DNA of 64,000 nucleotides from Telmatobacter sp. DSM 110680 (GTDB lineage Bacteria; Acidobacteriota; Terriglobia; Terriglobales; Acidobacteriaceae). Every line of letters starts with the position of its first letter. The stretch's first letter is position 1. Shown here piece by piece: positions 35,783 through 45,938 of this stretch. Below the pieces are notes generated by a model. That model had not been told where the DNA came from. It did not search any database and saw only the letters and a list, made by a program, of their open reading frames with translations. The DNA is taken from assembly GCF_039994875.1 (NCBI RefSeq), contig NZ_CP121196.1, positions 3,844,001 to 3,908,000 on the forward strand, given 5' to 3'. The position numbers were made by a program, and so were the translations under genes.

Positions 35783-36206
35783 ATCTGAAGCCTACCAAAA
35801 ATACCCAGGCGATTGTAACGATAAGAACGGTCTTTTTGGCGCGGCGGAAATCCGGGTCGTCTGTTTGGATATTGAGGAATCGAAAACACCAGAGAATTAT
35901 CCAGATGGGAATTGCAAATTCCAGAAAGATGAGGCCGAGTTCTCCCATGAATGTCATGAACGGTACAAAAAGGATGACCAGAAATGCCGGCGCGCAAAGC
36001 GCAGCAATCTTCAAGTAGCTTGCATCGCTGCAGGCGCGGTTAATGCGGGCCATCCTGACTGCGGCTACCTCTGCAATCGCAGGGTCTATGGATGCGGAGC
36101 AAAAGCGGCATTGCGTTGAGGCCGTGTCGATTGTCTGCTTGCAACTCGGGCATTCGAAGATCTTTGGCTTATCGACGTCCGAGGTAATGCTTAGGCTATT
36201 TCCCAT
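35769..36206 (-). CDS. Zinc-ribbon membrane protein of unknown function
   Basis: 145 residues from the ATG at 36206; an upstream ATG at 36248 is less likely. An N-terminal zinc ribbon has CPSC (about 19-22) and CRFC (about 33-36). A charged stretch and two to three membrane helices follow (about 68-88, 91-111, 124-143). Ribbon-plus-membrane proteins of this kind are common and unassigned. The 3' end overlaps the convergent beta-propeller gene by 14 bp. Confidence 0.65.
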   Translation of the reverse strand: MGNSLSITSDVDKPKIFECPSCKQTIDTASTQCRFCSASIDPAIAEVAAVRMARINRACSDASYLKIAALCAPAFLVILFVPFMTFMGELGLIFLEFAIPIWIILWCFRFLNIQTDDPDFRRAKKTVLIVTIAWVFLVGFRFIGR

Positions 36207-36388
36207 AGGTCGATCGCTCCTGCTCCGGCGCCACTGAGTGTGTTCCACATCTGATTAATGGCGAGAATCATACAAGCTGGAATCGCAGCATGGAATGGGA
36301 TCCCCGGCCCGTGTTGGGAACTAGCGGGGTTTGCCCCTTGTTCTGCACAGGGCGCTAGCAGTCGCAACACGGTAATCTGTAGGCAATT

Positions 36389-39106
36389 GTGCAATCCGCA
36401 GACCTCCAATCCGCGGCGGCGCCCCCGTCTCCCCCTGCCTCGGAAGAGTCCCTCGTCGACAGTACCGCAGAGGCTCCGGCCTCAGGCAAAGCCGGTGCCA
36501 AATCGCTGGAGCCGACGCCCTTTATGCGGCAGTGGTCTGCAGCCAAGCGCGAAAACCCCGATGCATTGCTGTTCTTTCGCATGGGCGACTTTTATGAGCT
36601 CTTCTATGACGACGCGATAATTGCCAGCCGCGAGTTGCAACTTACGTTGACCGCGCGCGACCGGGAGCGGCAGTTGCCCATGTGCGGGGTACCGTACCAC
36701 TCGGTCGAAGGATACCTGGCGCGGCTTTTGCGCAAAGGCTATCGAATCGCCATCTGCGATCAGATGGAAGATCCGAAGCTCACCAAGAAGATTGTGAAGC
36801 GTGAAGTGACGCGCGTGCTCTCTCCAGGCACCGCGATGGATGCGGCGCTTGGCCAGGAACGCAACAACTTTCTGGCTGCGTATTTTGAAAGCGGTCCGGA
36901 GAAGCAGGCTGTCTGCGCAGTGGCGCTTCTTGATGTTTCAACCGGGGAATTTCGCACGGCGGAGTTTCAGGGTGCGAAGGCTCGACAACAGGCGTTGGAG
37001 GAGTTGCTGCTTGCCGGCCCGAGCGAAGTTCTGCTGGCAACGAGTGCGGAGATCCCGGGGGCACTTGAAAAGATTCCAGCCAAAACGCGTGTCGAGGATT
37101 GGGTGTGGACGCGGGATTTCGCACTTCAGATAGTCGAGCGGCAACTCAAGGTGAAGTCGCTCGAGGGATTCGGGCTGCTGGGTCACGAGCCGGCGGCGAT
37201 CGCTGCAGGCGCACTGCTGCATTACGTTCGCACCACGCAGAAAAACGAAGCGCTGCACATTGATTCGCTGAAGTTTCAGGAGCACTCGACTGCGCTGGAG
37301 CTCGACCAGGTGACGGTGCGGAATCTTGAACTCGTCGAGCCACTGTTTGCCGGGCAGGACGACCGTGCGACGCTTTTCCACACGCTGAATTGCTGCCTGA
37401 CACCGATGGGAAAGCGGATGCTGCGTGCGACCATCCTGCGGCCGCTCATTGATGCTGACGTGTTGGACGCACGGTACGAAGCAGTTTCAGAGGCGCACGG
37501 CGATCTGCTCAAGCGCGAAGAAGTCCGTCGCGCGTTTGAAGGCATCCTTGATCTGGAGCGTCTACTGGCGCGGCTCAGTCTGGACTCCGCTGGCCCCCGC
37601 GACGTCTGCGGGCTGGCGGCTAGCCTGGCGCGTTTGCCGGATTTGAAGATTGCTATGGAGGCGATGCAAGCTCCGCTGTGGCGCGAACTCATTACGCGGC
37701 TCGACACGCTCGAAGACGTAACGACGCGCATTGTGACCACGCTGGTTGCCGAGCCGCCGCTGACGATGGCGGATGGCGGCGCGATTCAAACGGGCGTGGA
37801 TGCCGAGCTTGATGAGTTGCGGACGATTTCATCGTCAGGCCGGCAGTCGATTGCCGCGATCGAGGAACGGGAGCGGGCACGCACAGGCATCGGTTCTCTG
37901 AAGGTGCGCTACAACTCGGTCTTTGGTTATTACATTGAGATCACAAAGTCGAACCTGGCGATGGCTCCGGCGGACTACGAGCGCAAACAGACGCTGGTCA
38001 ATGCGGAACGATTCACGACGCCGGAGTTGAAAGAGTACGAAGTCAAGATTCTTACCGCGCACGATCGTTGCATCGAGATCGAGAAGCGGATCTTTGTGGC
38101 TTTGCGGACGAAGGTGCTGGAAGCCGCGGGCAGGATTCGGCGAACGTCGACGGCTGTTGCGGAGGCCGATCTGCTGACGAACTTTGCGCATCTCGCGGCA
38201 CTGCGGCGGTATGTGCGACCCGTACTGAAGGACGAGCAACTGCTGGAGGCAGTGGCGGCGCGGCATCCGGTAATTGAGCAGTGGATGGAGGAGACGCGCG
38301 AAGGCCGGTTTATCGCCAACGATCTATACATCAATTCGGGTGAATTCGGACCGAGCCTGCTGCTGATCACTGGGCCGAACATGGGTGGCAAAAGTACTTA
38401 TCTGCGGCAGGCCGCGATGCTGGTGCTGATGGCGCAGATGGGGAGCTTTGTTCCGGCGCAGAGTCTGCGGCTGGGATTGGTGGATCGCATCTACACGCGT
38501 ATCGGGGCAAGCGATAACGTTGCGCGGGGTCGCTCCACATTTATGGTGGAGATGACGGAAACGGCGACGATCCTGAACACGGCGACGAAACGATCGTTAA
38601 TCTTGCTCGACGAGATGGGACGCGGTACGGCGACGTTTGACGGGCTGTCGCTTGCATGGGCCACGGTCGAATATCTCCATGCGGAGACGGGTGCACGCAC
38701 GTTGTTTGCCACGCACTATCACGAGTTGACAATGCTTGCGGAGAAGTTGCCACGTGTGCGCAACCTGCGCGTGGGTGTGAAGGAGGGCGCGGGCGGTATC
38801 GTGTTTCTGCATACGATTGAACCGGGTGCAGCCAGCAAGAGTTACGGGATAGAAGTCGCAAAGCTGGCGGGATTGCCGACGCAGGTGATCGATCGCGCAA
38901 AACATGTATTGAAGCAGCATGAGAAGCAGGAGCGCCAGAGCGTGCAGGTGGAAACAACACCGGAGCCGATGCAGTTGACAATTTTTACGCCATTATCGCA
39001 GCGGATCGTGGATCGCATCGAAGCCGTCGATGTGAATGCGCTGACGCCTTTACAGGCGCTGAATCTACTGGAAGAGTTGCAGCAGGAACTCAAGGAGAAA
39101 TCATGA
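36389..39106 (+). CDS. mutS: DNA mismatch repair protein MutS
   Basis: 905-residue mismatch-recognition ATPase. It starts at GTG 36389 and has an unusual low-complexity Ala/Pro/Ser N-terminal extension of about 40 residues before the family start (LEPTPFMRQW). The mismatch-contacting loop GDFYELF is at 66-72. Walker A GPNMGGKST (about 662-670) and the signature region DEMGRGTATFDG follow, with the helix-turn-helix dimerisation end near 860. The C-terminal 60 residues are a short beta-clamp/tetramer-type tail. It is first gene of a tight operon with nagZ and anmK (4-nt overlaps). Confidence 0.96.
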   Translation: MQSADLQSAAAPPSPPASEESLVDSTAEAPASGKAGAKSLEPTPFMRQWSAAKRENPDALLFFRMGDFYELFYDDAIIASRELQLTLTARDRERQLPMCGVPYHSVEGYLARLLRKGYRIAICDQMEDPKLTKKIVKREVTRVLSPGTAMDAALGQERNNFLAAYFESGPEKQAVCAVALLDVSTGEFRTAEFQGAKARQQALEELLLAGPSEVLLATSAEIPGALEKIPAKTRVEDWVWTRDFALQIVERQLKVKSLEGFGLLGHEPAAIAAGALLHYVRTTQKNEALHIDSLKFQEHSTALELDQVTVRNLELVEPLFAGQDDRATLFHTLNCCLTPMGKRMLRATILRPLIDADVLDARYEAVSEAHGDLLKREEVRRAFEGILDLERLLARLSLDSAGPRDVCGLAASLARLPDLKIAMEAMQAPLWRELITRLDTLEDVTTRIVTTLVAEPPLTMADGGAIQTGVDAELDELRTISSSGRQSIAAIEERERARTGIGSLKVRYNSVFGYYIEITKSNLAMAPADYERKQTLVNAERFTTPELKEYEVKILTAHDRCIEIEKRIFVALRTKVLEAAGRIRRTSTAVAEADLLTNFAHLAALRRYVRPVLKDEQLLEAVAARHPVIEQWMEETREGRFIANDLYINSGEFGPSLLLITGPNMGGKSTYLRQAAMLVLMAQMGSFVPAQSLRLGLVDRIYTRIGASDNVARGRSTFMVEMTETATILNTATKRSLILLDEMGRGTATFDGLSLAWATVEYLHAETGARTLFATHYHELTMLAEKLPRVRNLRVGVKEGAGGIVFLHTIEPGAASKSYGIEVAKLAGLPTQVIDRAKHVLKQHEKQERQSVQVETTPEPMQLTIFTPLSQRIVDRIEAVDVNALTPLQALNLLEELQQELKEKS

Positions 39107-40245
39107 CTGCGACGGTGCGGCAGGCCGCCGGTAGCTTACTCGTGGTGGGTTTGAACGCGACGGAACTCACGGGACTGGAGCGTGCTTGGCTCAGGTTGGT
39201 GCGTCCAGGCGGCATCATCCTCTTCCGTCGCAACATCAAAGATGCGCAGCAGACGCGCGCATTGCTGGAAGAGGCTACCGGATTTTGTTGTCCGCGCGCA
39301 GTGCGGTGCGTGGACGTTGAAGGCGGCACAGTCAACCGGCTGCGCGATGCTCTAGCTCCCATTGCGTCAGCGCAGGCCGTGGCAGAAGCGATGCGCACCG
39401 CGAAAAAGACTGCGCTGGCGCGGAAGCATGGCGAGTTGATTGCGCGCGCGGTCAAGGCTTTTGGGTTCAACACGACGCTTGCGCCGGTTGTGGATCTGGC
39501 ACTTCCTGAAGCATCAGACGTTTTGGGATCGCGGACGGCGGGCGCCAATGCGGCAGAGGTAATCGCCTACGCGCGCGAGTTTTTAGCAGGACTGGAAGCA
39601 CAGGGAGTGACGGGATGCGGAAAGCATTTCCCAGGGCTGGGCGGAGCGGCGGGAGATACGCATTTCGTAACGCCGGAGATTCTGCGAACCAGTTCGCAGG
39701 TGTGGGATGAAGACGTAGTTCCCTACCGCGAACTTCATCGCTCCATGCCGATGATCATGACGAATCACGCTGCTTACCCCCACACGCCGGGGAAGAACGA
39801 GCCGGCGAGCGCCTCACGGTTCTGGATTGCGGCGACTCTTCGCAAACGGATCGGCTACAAGGGGATCATTCTCTCCGATGACTTGGAGATGGGCGGAATT
39901 CTCAAGTTTCTTCCGGTGGAAGAGGCGGCGGTGGCTGCCATTCGCGCAGGATCTGACCTGCTGGAAATCTGTCACAGCCCCGAATTGATTCTGCGAACCT
40001 ATGAGGCGCTGGTTTCAGAGGGCGAACGTTCTGGATCGTTTCGAAAGCTGTTGCTGGCAACTGCGCGCGATTCTGCGCGGAAGCGCACACGGCTTTACGC
40101 TCGCGGTGTAACTCCGGCGCTGAGCGTGACGAAGCTTGAATCGCTGCGCAAAAGCATTCTGGATTTCAACGCTACAGTAGCCGCCATTTTGAATGCGACC
40201 GCAGAAGCCGCGCCACGCGCTTCGTCTCCGGCGGAAGCATCATGA
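39103..40245 (+). CDS. nagZ: Beta-N-acetylhexosaminidase NagZ (GH3)
   Basis: Cytoplasmic glycosidase that removes GlcNAc from 1,6-anhydro-MurNAc muropeptides. 380 residues with the GH3 features FRRNIKD, CVDVEGGTVNRLRD, KHFPGLGGAAGDTHF (acid/base His in the DTH triad, about 174-188) and the nucleophile Asp in IILSDDLEMGG (about 259). Start ATG overlaps mutS by 4 nt. The next gene, anmK, acts on the product, so the pair forms a recycling module. Confidence 0.9.
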   Translation: MTATVRQAAGSLLVVGLNATELTGLERAWLRLVRPGGIILFRRNIKDAQQTRALLEEATGFCCPRAVRCVDVEGGTVNRLRDALAPIASAQAVAEAMRTAKKTALARKHGELIARAVKAFGFNTTLAPVVDLALPEASDVLGSRTAGANAAEVIAYAREFLAGLEAQGVTGCGKHFPGLGGAAGDTHFVTPEILRTSSQVWDEDVVPYRELHRSMPMIMTNHAAYPHTPGKNEPASASRFWIAATLRKRIGYKGIILSDDLEMGGILKFLPVEEAAVAAIRAGSDLLEICHSPELILRTYEALVSEGERSGSFRKLLLATARDSARKRTRLYARGVTPALSVTKLESLRKSILDFNATVAAILNATAEAAPRASSPAEAS

Positions 40246-41411
40246 AGGTGAAGCCCATGATCGTGGCTGGCGTCATGAGCGGGACGTCGGCGGATGGGAT
40301 CGATGTCGCTGTTGTGCGGATCGAACGAATTAGAGCCCGAACAAAGCTGACGCTGCTTGCGCATGAGGGCTTTCGTTATCCTGCTGCGCTTCGCTCCCTG
40401 GTGCTGGCAGCGATGAATGCCAAGTCAACTTCCACTGCCGAATTGGCATGGCTGAACTGGCGACTCGGAATCGCATTTGCCGATGCGGTCAAGGCCACGA
40501 TCGACCGACACAAACTCAGTTTGGATTTGGTCGGATGCCACGGCCAGACGCTTTATCACCAGGCACGTCCCACCTCCTATGCGGGGAAAACTTTCGCGTG
40601 CACCTGGCAGGCTGGAGAGGCTTCGTTGATTGCTGCGGAGACCGGCGTCCCCGTAGTCTCCAATTTTCGTCCCGCCGATATGGCGGCTGGCGGTCAGGGC
40701 GCTCCGCTTGTACCGATGCTCGACTATGTTTTATTCGCTGATTCGAAGAGTGGACGCGTACTGCAAAACATCGGTGGCATCGCAAATATGACGGCGATGC
40801 CTGCGGCTTGCACCGCGGATGAGCTGATCGCATTCGATACCGGTCCCGGCAACATGGTGATGGATGCGCTGACGCAGAAACTGTTTAACAAGTCTTATGA
40901 CCGCAACGGGTCGATCGCTGCCCGCGGCCAGGTGTTGGATTCTGTGGTTGAACAGATGTTGCGTAATCCATACTTCGCAGTCAAGCCTCCGCGCACTGCA
41001 GGCCGCGAAGAATTTGGGCGCGAGTATGCCGCGAAGTTTCTTACCTCCTGTCGTCGTGTGAGCCGCAAAGGCGAAGATGCTTTGGCAACCGCGACTGCAC
41101 TCACCGCGGAAAGCATTGCGCGCAGCTTCGAACGGTTCGTGATGAAGAGCATGCAAGGCAAGCCAATTGACTACATCGTCTCAGGAGGCGGAGCAAAGAA
41201 TTCTACGCTCATGCGGATGTTGAAGGTGCGTCTCGAACGATTGGGATGCAAGGTTGCGGCAATCGAATCCTTCGGAATTCCAGCAGAGGCCAAGGAGGCC
41301 GCGGCGTTCGCACTGCTGGCGTGGTTGACGTGGCATCGGCTTCCCGGGAATATTCCTGCCGCTACGGGAGCCAAGCGTCCGGCAATCCTAGGGCAGATCA
41401 CGTACGTGTAA
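40242..41411 (+). CDS. anmK: Anhydro-N-acetylmuramic acid kinase AnmK
   Basis: Opens and phosphorylates 1,6-anhydro-MurNAc to MurNAc 6-phosphate with ATP. 389 residues with the phosphate loop GVMSGTSADGID (9-20), the substrate segment VGCHGQTLYH and RPADMAAGGQGAPLVPMLD. The nucleotide-fold motifs NIGGIAN, FDTGPGNMVMD and VSGGGAKN complete the family pattern. Overlaps nagZ by 4 nt. MurNAc-6-P etherase (murQ), the next enzyme, is not in the window. Confidence 0.95.
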   Translation: MKVKPMIVAGVMSGTSADGIDVAVVRIERIRARTKLTLLAHEGFRYPAALRSLVLAAMNAKSTSTAELAWLNWRLGIAFADAVKATIDRHKLSLDLVGCHGQTLYHQARPTSYAGKTFACTWQAGEASLIAAETGVPVVSNFRPADMAAGGQGAPLVPMLDYVLFADSKSGRVLQNIGGIANMTAMPAACTADELIAFDTGPGNMVMDALTQKLFNKSYDRNGSIAARGQVLDSVVEQMLRNPYFAVKPPRTAGREEFGREYAAKFLTSCRRVSRKGEDALATATALTAESIARSFERFVMKSMQGKPIDYIVSGGGAKNSTLMRMLKVRLERLGCKVAAIESFGIPAEAKEAAAFALLAWLTWHRLPGNIPAATGAKRPAILGQITYV

Positions 41412-41460
41412 ATTAAGTTGGCTCGAGCACTGAGCTCGATTCTCGGCAGCATCGAAACAA

Positions 41461-41477
41461 CTTAAGGTTCGCTTAAG
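41461..41477 (+). promoter_or_regulatory. PmrA/QseB-type direct-repeat operator
   Basis: CTTAAG-GTTCG-CTTAAG is an exact match to the published PmrA box (C/T)TTAA(G/T)-N5-(C/T)TTAA(G/T), with 11-bp periodicity typical of OmpR-family response regulators. The repeat continues to GGTT in both copies (41461-41480). An AT-rich element TATATA lies about 24 bp downstream (41501-41506). It sits about 190 bp before the DUF5666-like gene and its TonB receptor partner. Confidence 0.6.
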
Positions 41478-41662
41478 GTTGCGCCTTTGTAAGTATCACA
41501 TATATAAACAGATGTGCTCCCCCGCACAAACCACAAATACGCGTGCACAGTTTGGCACTGTTTCTCAACCTTTTGCAGGTCTGACTCGTCTACCGAAACA
41601 GATAACGATTACAGCGTTGCCGCGGCGGGACGGTCGCGTTTGGCACACGCAGAAGTGGATTT

Positions 41663-42868
41663 ATGAATAGCAAGATGGCGAAGCGAGCCTACCTCTCATT
41701 TTTGTCGTTGGCGCTTCTTCTCGGCGTTGCGGCAGTTTCCCCGGCTCTTCATGCGCAGGCAGCGGCTCAGCGTTTTCTAGGCACCGTAACGGCGATCAAC
41801 GGCGACTCGCTAACCGTAAAAACCGATGCAGGTGAAGTGCGGCAGGTGCAGGTTCCCGCGGCGGCAGTTCTAAAACGCATCGCGCCCGGACAGAAGGATT
41901 TGAGCACGGCGGAGACTATTCAGCTCACCGATGTCGCGACCGGTGACCGCGTCCTAGTGAAACTTGACCCCGATTCGCCGGGTCCGCCGCCGCAGGTAGC
42001 GCAGTTGATCGCCATGAAGCAGAGCGACGTTGCGCAAAAGCAGCAGAAAGACCAGGAAGCGTGGCAGCGCAACGGCGTGGGCGGGTTGGTAAAGAGCGTC
42101 GACCCATCCGCAGGCGTGGTTATCTTGACCAGCGGCGCTGGCCCGACAGCAAAGACAGTCACGGTTCACATTGAGAAGTCGACAGTATTGAAACGTTATG
42201 CACCGACTTCGATCCGATATGCCGACGCCCAGACTGCACCTCTTGATGCCGTACGAGTGGGCGACCAATTTCGCGCACGTGGACAGAAGAATGCGGACGG
42301 AACGGAGATCACCGCTGAGGAAGTGGTATCGGGCAGTTTCAGGAACATCTCTGGGACTGTGACCTCGATCGACACTGCAGCGTCCACCTTGATCGTCAAG
42401 GATCTGATGACCAAGAAACCCGTGACGATCCACGTAACTCCGGATGTGCAGATGCGGCGACTGCCCGACATGATGTCGCGGATGATCGCTGCGCGGCTTA
42501 AGGGATCTGCACCCGGCCCCGGTGGTGCCACCATGACGGCGCGGCCTGAAAGTGGCGGCGCTCCCGGCGGGCCGCCAAACGGCCAAGGTGCGGGACCAGG
42601 CGCAGGCCCCGGTGGCGCGGGCGGAGGACGCCGCGCCGGCGGAGGCGACATGGAACAGGCACTGGATAGGGCTCCTGCAATTAAGCTCAGCGACCTGCAA
42701 AAGGGCGAAGCTGTCATGCTCGTGTCGACCCAGGGCGCATCAGACGTGAACGCCATCAAGCTGCTCGCTGGCGTGGAACCACTTCTTGAGGCGCCGGCTG
42801 CCAGTCAGAATCTTCTTTCGAGCTGGAGCATGGGTTCTGGCGGGGCCGAAGCTGGCGGGGCCCAATAG
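41663..42868 (+). CDS. Exported DUF5666-like protein with Gly-rich segment
   Basis: 401 residues with a signal peptide (about 1-32, cleavage near LHA/QAA). Three OB-like or DUF5666-like beta modules follow, each opening GTVTAINGDSLTVKTDAGEV, GLVKSVDPSAGVVILTSG or GTVTSIDTAASTLIVKDL (about residues 38, 136 and 228). A Gly/Pro/Arg-rich stretch spans about 280-330. Such modules often bind metal or stiffen envelope proteins, but no function is established. It is 43 bp upstream of a TonB-dependent receptor gene, and both carry a glycine-rich insert, which suggests they act together. Confidence 0.7.
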   Translation: MNSKMAKRAYLSFLSLALLLGVAAVSPALHAQAAAQRFLGTVTAINGDSLTVKTDAGEVRQVQVPAAAVLKRIAPGQKDLSTAETIQLTDVATGDRVLVKLDPDSPGPPPQVAQLIAMKQSDVAQKQQKDQEAWQRNGVGGLVKSVDPSAGVVILTSGAGPTAKTVTVHIEKSTVLKRYAPTSIRYADAQTAPLDAVRVGDQFRARGQKNADGTEITAEEVVSGSFRNISGTVTSIDTAASTLIVKDLMTKKPVTIHVTPDVQMRRLPDMMSRMIAARLKGSAPGPGGATMTARPESGGAPGGPPNGQGAGPGAGPGGAGGGRRAGGGDMEQALDRAPAIKLSDLQKGEAVMLVSTQGASDVNAIKLLAGVEPLLEAPAASQNLLSSWSMGSGGAEAGGAQ

Positions 42869-42911
42869 TTTGTCCATCATTCGCACTCATACGGAATCAA
42901 GTGAGGAATAA

Positions 42912-45900
42912 GTGCATCTACGACTTCATTGCATCATTCATTTTTTAATTGCGTTTGCGCTTGGTATTGCAAGTCTCGCAGCGCACGGCCAAACGGCCAC
43001 TTCCGCCACCGCGACGACTATTCACGGCCATATCGCGGACCAGACGGGGGCGCTGATTCCCGGAGCGAAGGTCACGATCACCACTGCCGACGGCAAGATT
43101 GCAGGCACGGCAACGGCGGATGCGAGTGGAGCTTACTCTATAGGCGGCCTCACAACGGGGAGCTACATACTCAAGGCCGAATATCAAGGCTTCGCACCAT
43201 TTCAATCGCAGCCAATTGCGGTTGCAGCCGGACAGATCAAGCGCGTCGATATCGCAATGGCGATCGAGGTAGAGCAACAAAACATTACGGTGACCGATGA
43301 TTCGCCACAGGTGAACGTCGAAGCCGGTGGAAATGCCAATTCACTAGTGTTGAAGGACAAGGACCTGGATGCGCTGTCAGACGATCCTGACGAATTATCG
43401 AACGAACTCTCGGCACTCGCCGGTCCATCAGCCGGCCCGAATGGTGGGCAGATATATATCGATGGATTCAGCGGCGGACAGCTTCCTCCGAAGTCGGCGA
43501 TCCGCGAAATCCGCATCAACCAGAATCCGTTCTCTGCGGAATTTGACAGGCTCGGTTATGGACGCATTGAAATTCTAACGAAGCCGGGAACGGACAAGTT
43601 GCATGGGCAATTCTTCATCCAGGGGAACGACAAGAGCTTCAATACAGGTAATCCATTCACGACAACAGTTCCTTCGTATTACAGCTACCAGTTCAATGGG
43701 ACGGTGAACGGAGCGATCTCTAAGACATCTTCGTTTTTCGTGAGTGCGGAGCAACGCAACACTGAAAACGTAAATTCATGGAGGATCTACGACGCCATCC
43801 TGAATCAAGGCTCGGGGTTTGTAGACGTTCCCCAATACCCTGTCAGCCTGCTAAACCGGCGCATTCGCGACAATGCTTCGGCCCGCATCGATTGGCAGCT
43901 AGGCGCGAAGAATACATTCACGGTGCGCTATGGATTCTGGTCCGAGTCGGAACATGGCGACTTGAACAACCTCTCTCTGCCTACGGCCTCAACGCACGAG
44001 TCGAATACAGATCATACGGTGCAGATGAGCGATGCCTATGTGATTAACGACCACGCGGTGAACGAGACCCGTTTTCAATTTGAACGGCAGAACGAGAATC
44101 ACTATCCAGACTCCACGGCGCGCACAATCGGGGTGCAAGGCGACTTTACCGGTGGCGGCTATTCAGGACAGGTGTACCGCGATCATGCCACCAGGCTCGA
44201 GTTCTGGAACATTACGACCCTGAGTCACGGCACGCACGCCATCAAGTTTGGAACCCGCATGCGGGACGGACGCGACGCTAATTTTACCGACTCGAACTTT
44301 AATGGCAGCTTCTCATTTGCAAGTTCTAGCGATTACTTGAATATGGCCAACGGGCTTGCGGCCGGCATTCCCTATAACCAGTTAGTAAGCGAAGGTTTCG
44401 GTCCAACATCGGCCAGCTATACAACCGGGGGACAGTCTTCGCTGGCGAATGTGTTCGATGTTGCCCTGTTTGCACAGGATGATTGGAAAGTTAACCCGCG
44501 CCTGACTGTTTCCGGCGGAGTTCGTTGGGAAGCTCAAAATCACATCTCGGATCACAACGATTGGGCGCCACGAGTTTCGATGGCCTACGCGCTGGATGGC
44601 GGCAAAAACAAGAAGACCAAGACCGTGTTTCGCGCTGGTTACGGAATCTTCTACGACCGGTTGGATGTTCGCAGTCTCATCACCGTAAATCGCTACAACA
44701 TTCAAAATCAGGTGGTATACAACAATCCGGTTTGCAGTTCGTCTTCGACTTCCGGTGGGCAGGCAACAACGCTTGATCAGATTGACTTGAGCACCTGCTC
44801 CAATAGCAATGAGGCTGTAGCATCCACGGTGCCAGTGAAGTATGAAGTTGCACCGCAGTTTCACTCGCCTTATACGGGGCAGGCTGGAGCAAGCCTGGAA
44901 CGCCAAATCTCTGCGGGAACAAGTGCGACGGTGACATATCTCCACTCGTTTGGCGTGCACCAGTTAGTAACGCGCAATGCCAACCAGGCGTTGGGTGGTA
45001 CTCCGCAAACCGACTCTGGCGGATATCTGTACGAGTACTTTCCTGAAGCTGTCTTTAAGGAAAACCAGATGATCGCGAGCGTCAACGCAAGGGTCACAAA
45101 GAATCTGAATTTTGTAGGTTTCTACACGCTGGCATTTGCCAACAGCGACAGTGCCGGCACAAGCGGCAATGCCTCAAATGCCTATGACCTGCTGCAGGAT
45201 TATGGCCCAGCGGGGTTTGTTTCTCGTAACATGCTGTTTGCGATGGGCAACTATAACGGCCCGTGGAAACTCCGTTTCAATCCCTTCATGATGGCCCAAT
45301 CCGGGAAGCCGTATAACATCACGCTTCCCACTGACCCATTGAACAATTTTTACAATCAGCGACCTTCTTACGCGACGGCTTCCACGCCGCTGGCCAATCA
45401 GGTTGTCACTTCATTTGGAACGCTCGACGTGGCGCCGCTTCCGGGTGAAAAGCTGATTCCAGTGAATCTCGGAAATGGCCCTGCGGCATTCTCCTTCAAT
45501 CTCAGGGTAAGCAGGGCAATTGGTGTCGGACCAAAGACTGAGGGCGGATCGAGCGCAAACGGTATGGGCGGCGGTCCTCCAGACGGCGGAGGTGGTGGAC
45601 GACGCGGTGGACCTCCGGGAGGCGGCCTTGGTCCGGGTGGACTCGGTGGAGGCGGTGGCCGTGGCGGCCCTGGTGGGATGTTTGGACCGACAGCCACTGG
45701 GCGCAAGTACTCATTGAACTTCAGCGTTCAGGCCCTGAATCTGTTCAACAATATCGACTATGGGCAGCCGACAGGCACAATCATCCCTACGCCCGATCCG
45801 AGCACTGGCGTGAATGGTCCCGGAAATCAATTTGGACATTCGACGAGCCTCGCTGGGGGTATGTTCAGTTCCGGTTCCGCGGCGCGGCGCGTGTTTGCAC

Positions 45901-45920
45901 AAGTGGTGTTTTCGTTCTGA
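42912..45920 (+). CDS. Oar-like TonB-dependent outer-membrane receptor with carboxypeptidase-regulatory domain
   Basis: 1002 residues from a GTG start with GAGGA ribosome-binding site. Signal peptide about 1-25, then a carboxypeptidase-regulatory beta-sandwich (about 36-120; GALIPGAKVTITTADGKIAG). A plug domain follows (about 130-240; IREIRINQNPFSAEFDRLGYG), then a long outer-membrane barrel ending in FAQVVFSF with the terminal phenylalanine used for barrel assembly. A Gly/Arg/Pro-rich insert occupies about 877-927. Proteins of this type are greatly expanded in acidobacteria; ligand unknown. Operon with the preceding DUF5666-like gene. Confidence 0.9.
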   Translation: MHLRLHCIIHFLIAFALGIASLAAHGQTATSATATTIHGHIADQTGALIPGAKVTITTADGKIAGTATADASGAYSIGGLTTGSYILKAEYQGFAPFQSQPIAVAAGQIKRVDIAMAIEVEQQNITVTDDSPQVNVEAGGNANSLVLKDKDLDALSDDPDELSNELSALAGPSAGPNGGQIYIDGFSGGQLPPKSAIREIRINQNPFSAEFDRLGYGRIEILTKPGTDKLHGQFFIQGNDKSFNTGNPFTTTVPSYYSYQFNGTVNGAISKTSSFFVSAEQRNTENVNSWRIYDAILNQGSGFVDVPQYPVSLLNRRIRDNASARIDWQLGAKNTFTVRYGFWSESEHGDLNNLSLPTASTHESNTDHTVQMSDAYVINDHAVNETRFQFERQNENHYPDSTARTIGVQGDFTGGGYSGQVYRDHATRLEFWNITTLSHGTHAIKFGTRMRDGRDANFTDSNFNGSFSFASSSDYLNMANGLAAGIPYNQLVSEGFGPTSASYTTGGQSSLANVFDVALFAQDDWKVNPRLTVSGGVRWEAQNHISDHNDWAPRVSMAYALDGGKNKKTKTVFRAGYGIFYDRLDVRSLITVNRYNIQNQVVYNNPVCSSSSTSGGQATTLDQIDLSTCSNSNEAVASTVPVKYEVAPQFHSPYTGQAGASLERQISAGTSATVTYLHSFGVHQLVTRNANQALGGTPQTDSGGYLYEYFPEAVFKENQMIASVNARVTKNLNFVGFYTLAFANSDSAGTSGNASNAYDLLQDYGPAGFVSRNMLFAMGNYNGPWKLRFNPFMMAQSGKPYNITLPTDPLNNFYNQRPSYATASTPLANQVVTSFGTLDVAPLPGEKLIPVNLGNGPAAFSFNLRVSRAIGVGPKTEGGSSANGMGGGPPDGGGGGRRGGPPGGGLGPGGLGGGGGRGGPGGMFGPTATGRKYSLNFSVQALNLFNNIDYGQPTGTIIPTPDPSTGVNGPGNQFGHSTSLAGGMFSSGSAARRVFAQVVFSF

Positions 45921-45938
45921 GAAATTCAAATAGAACAG

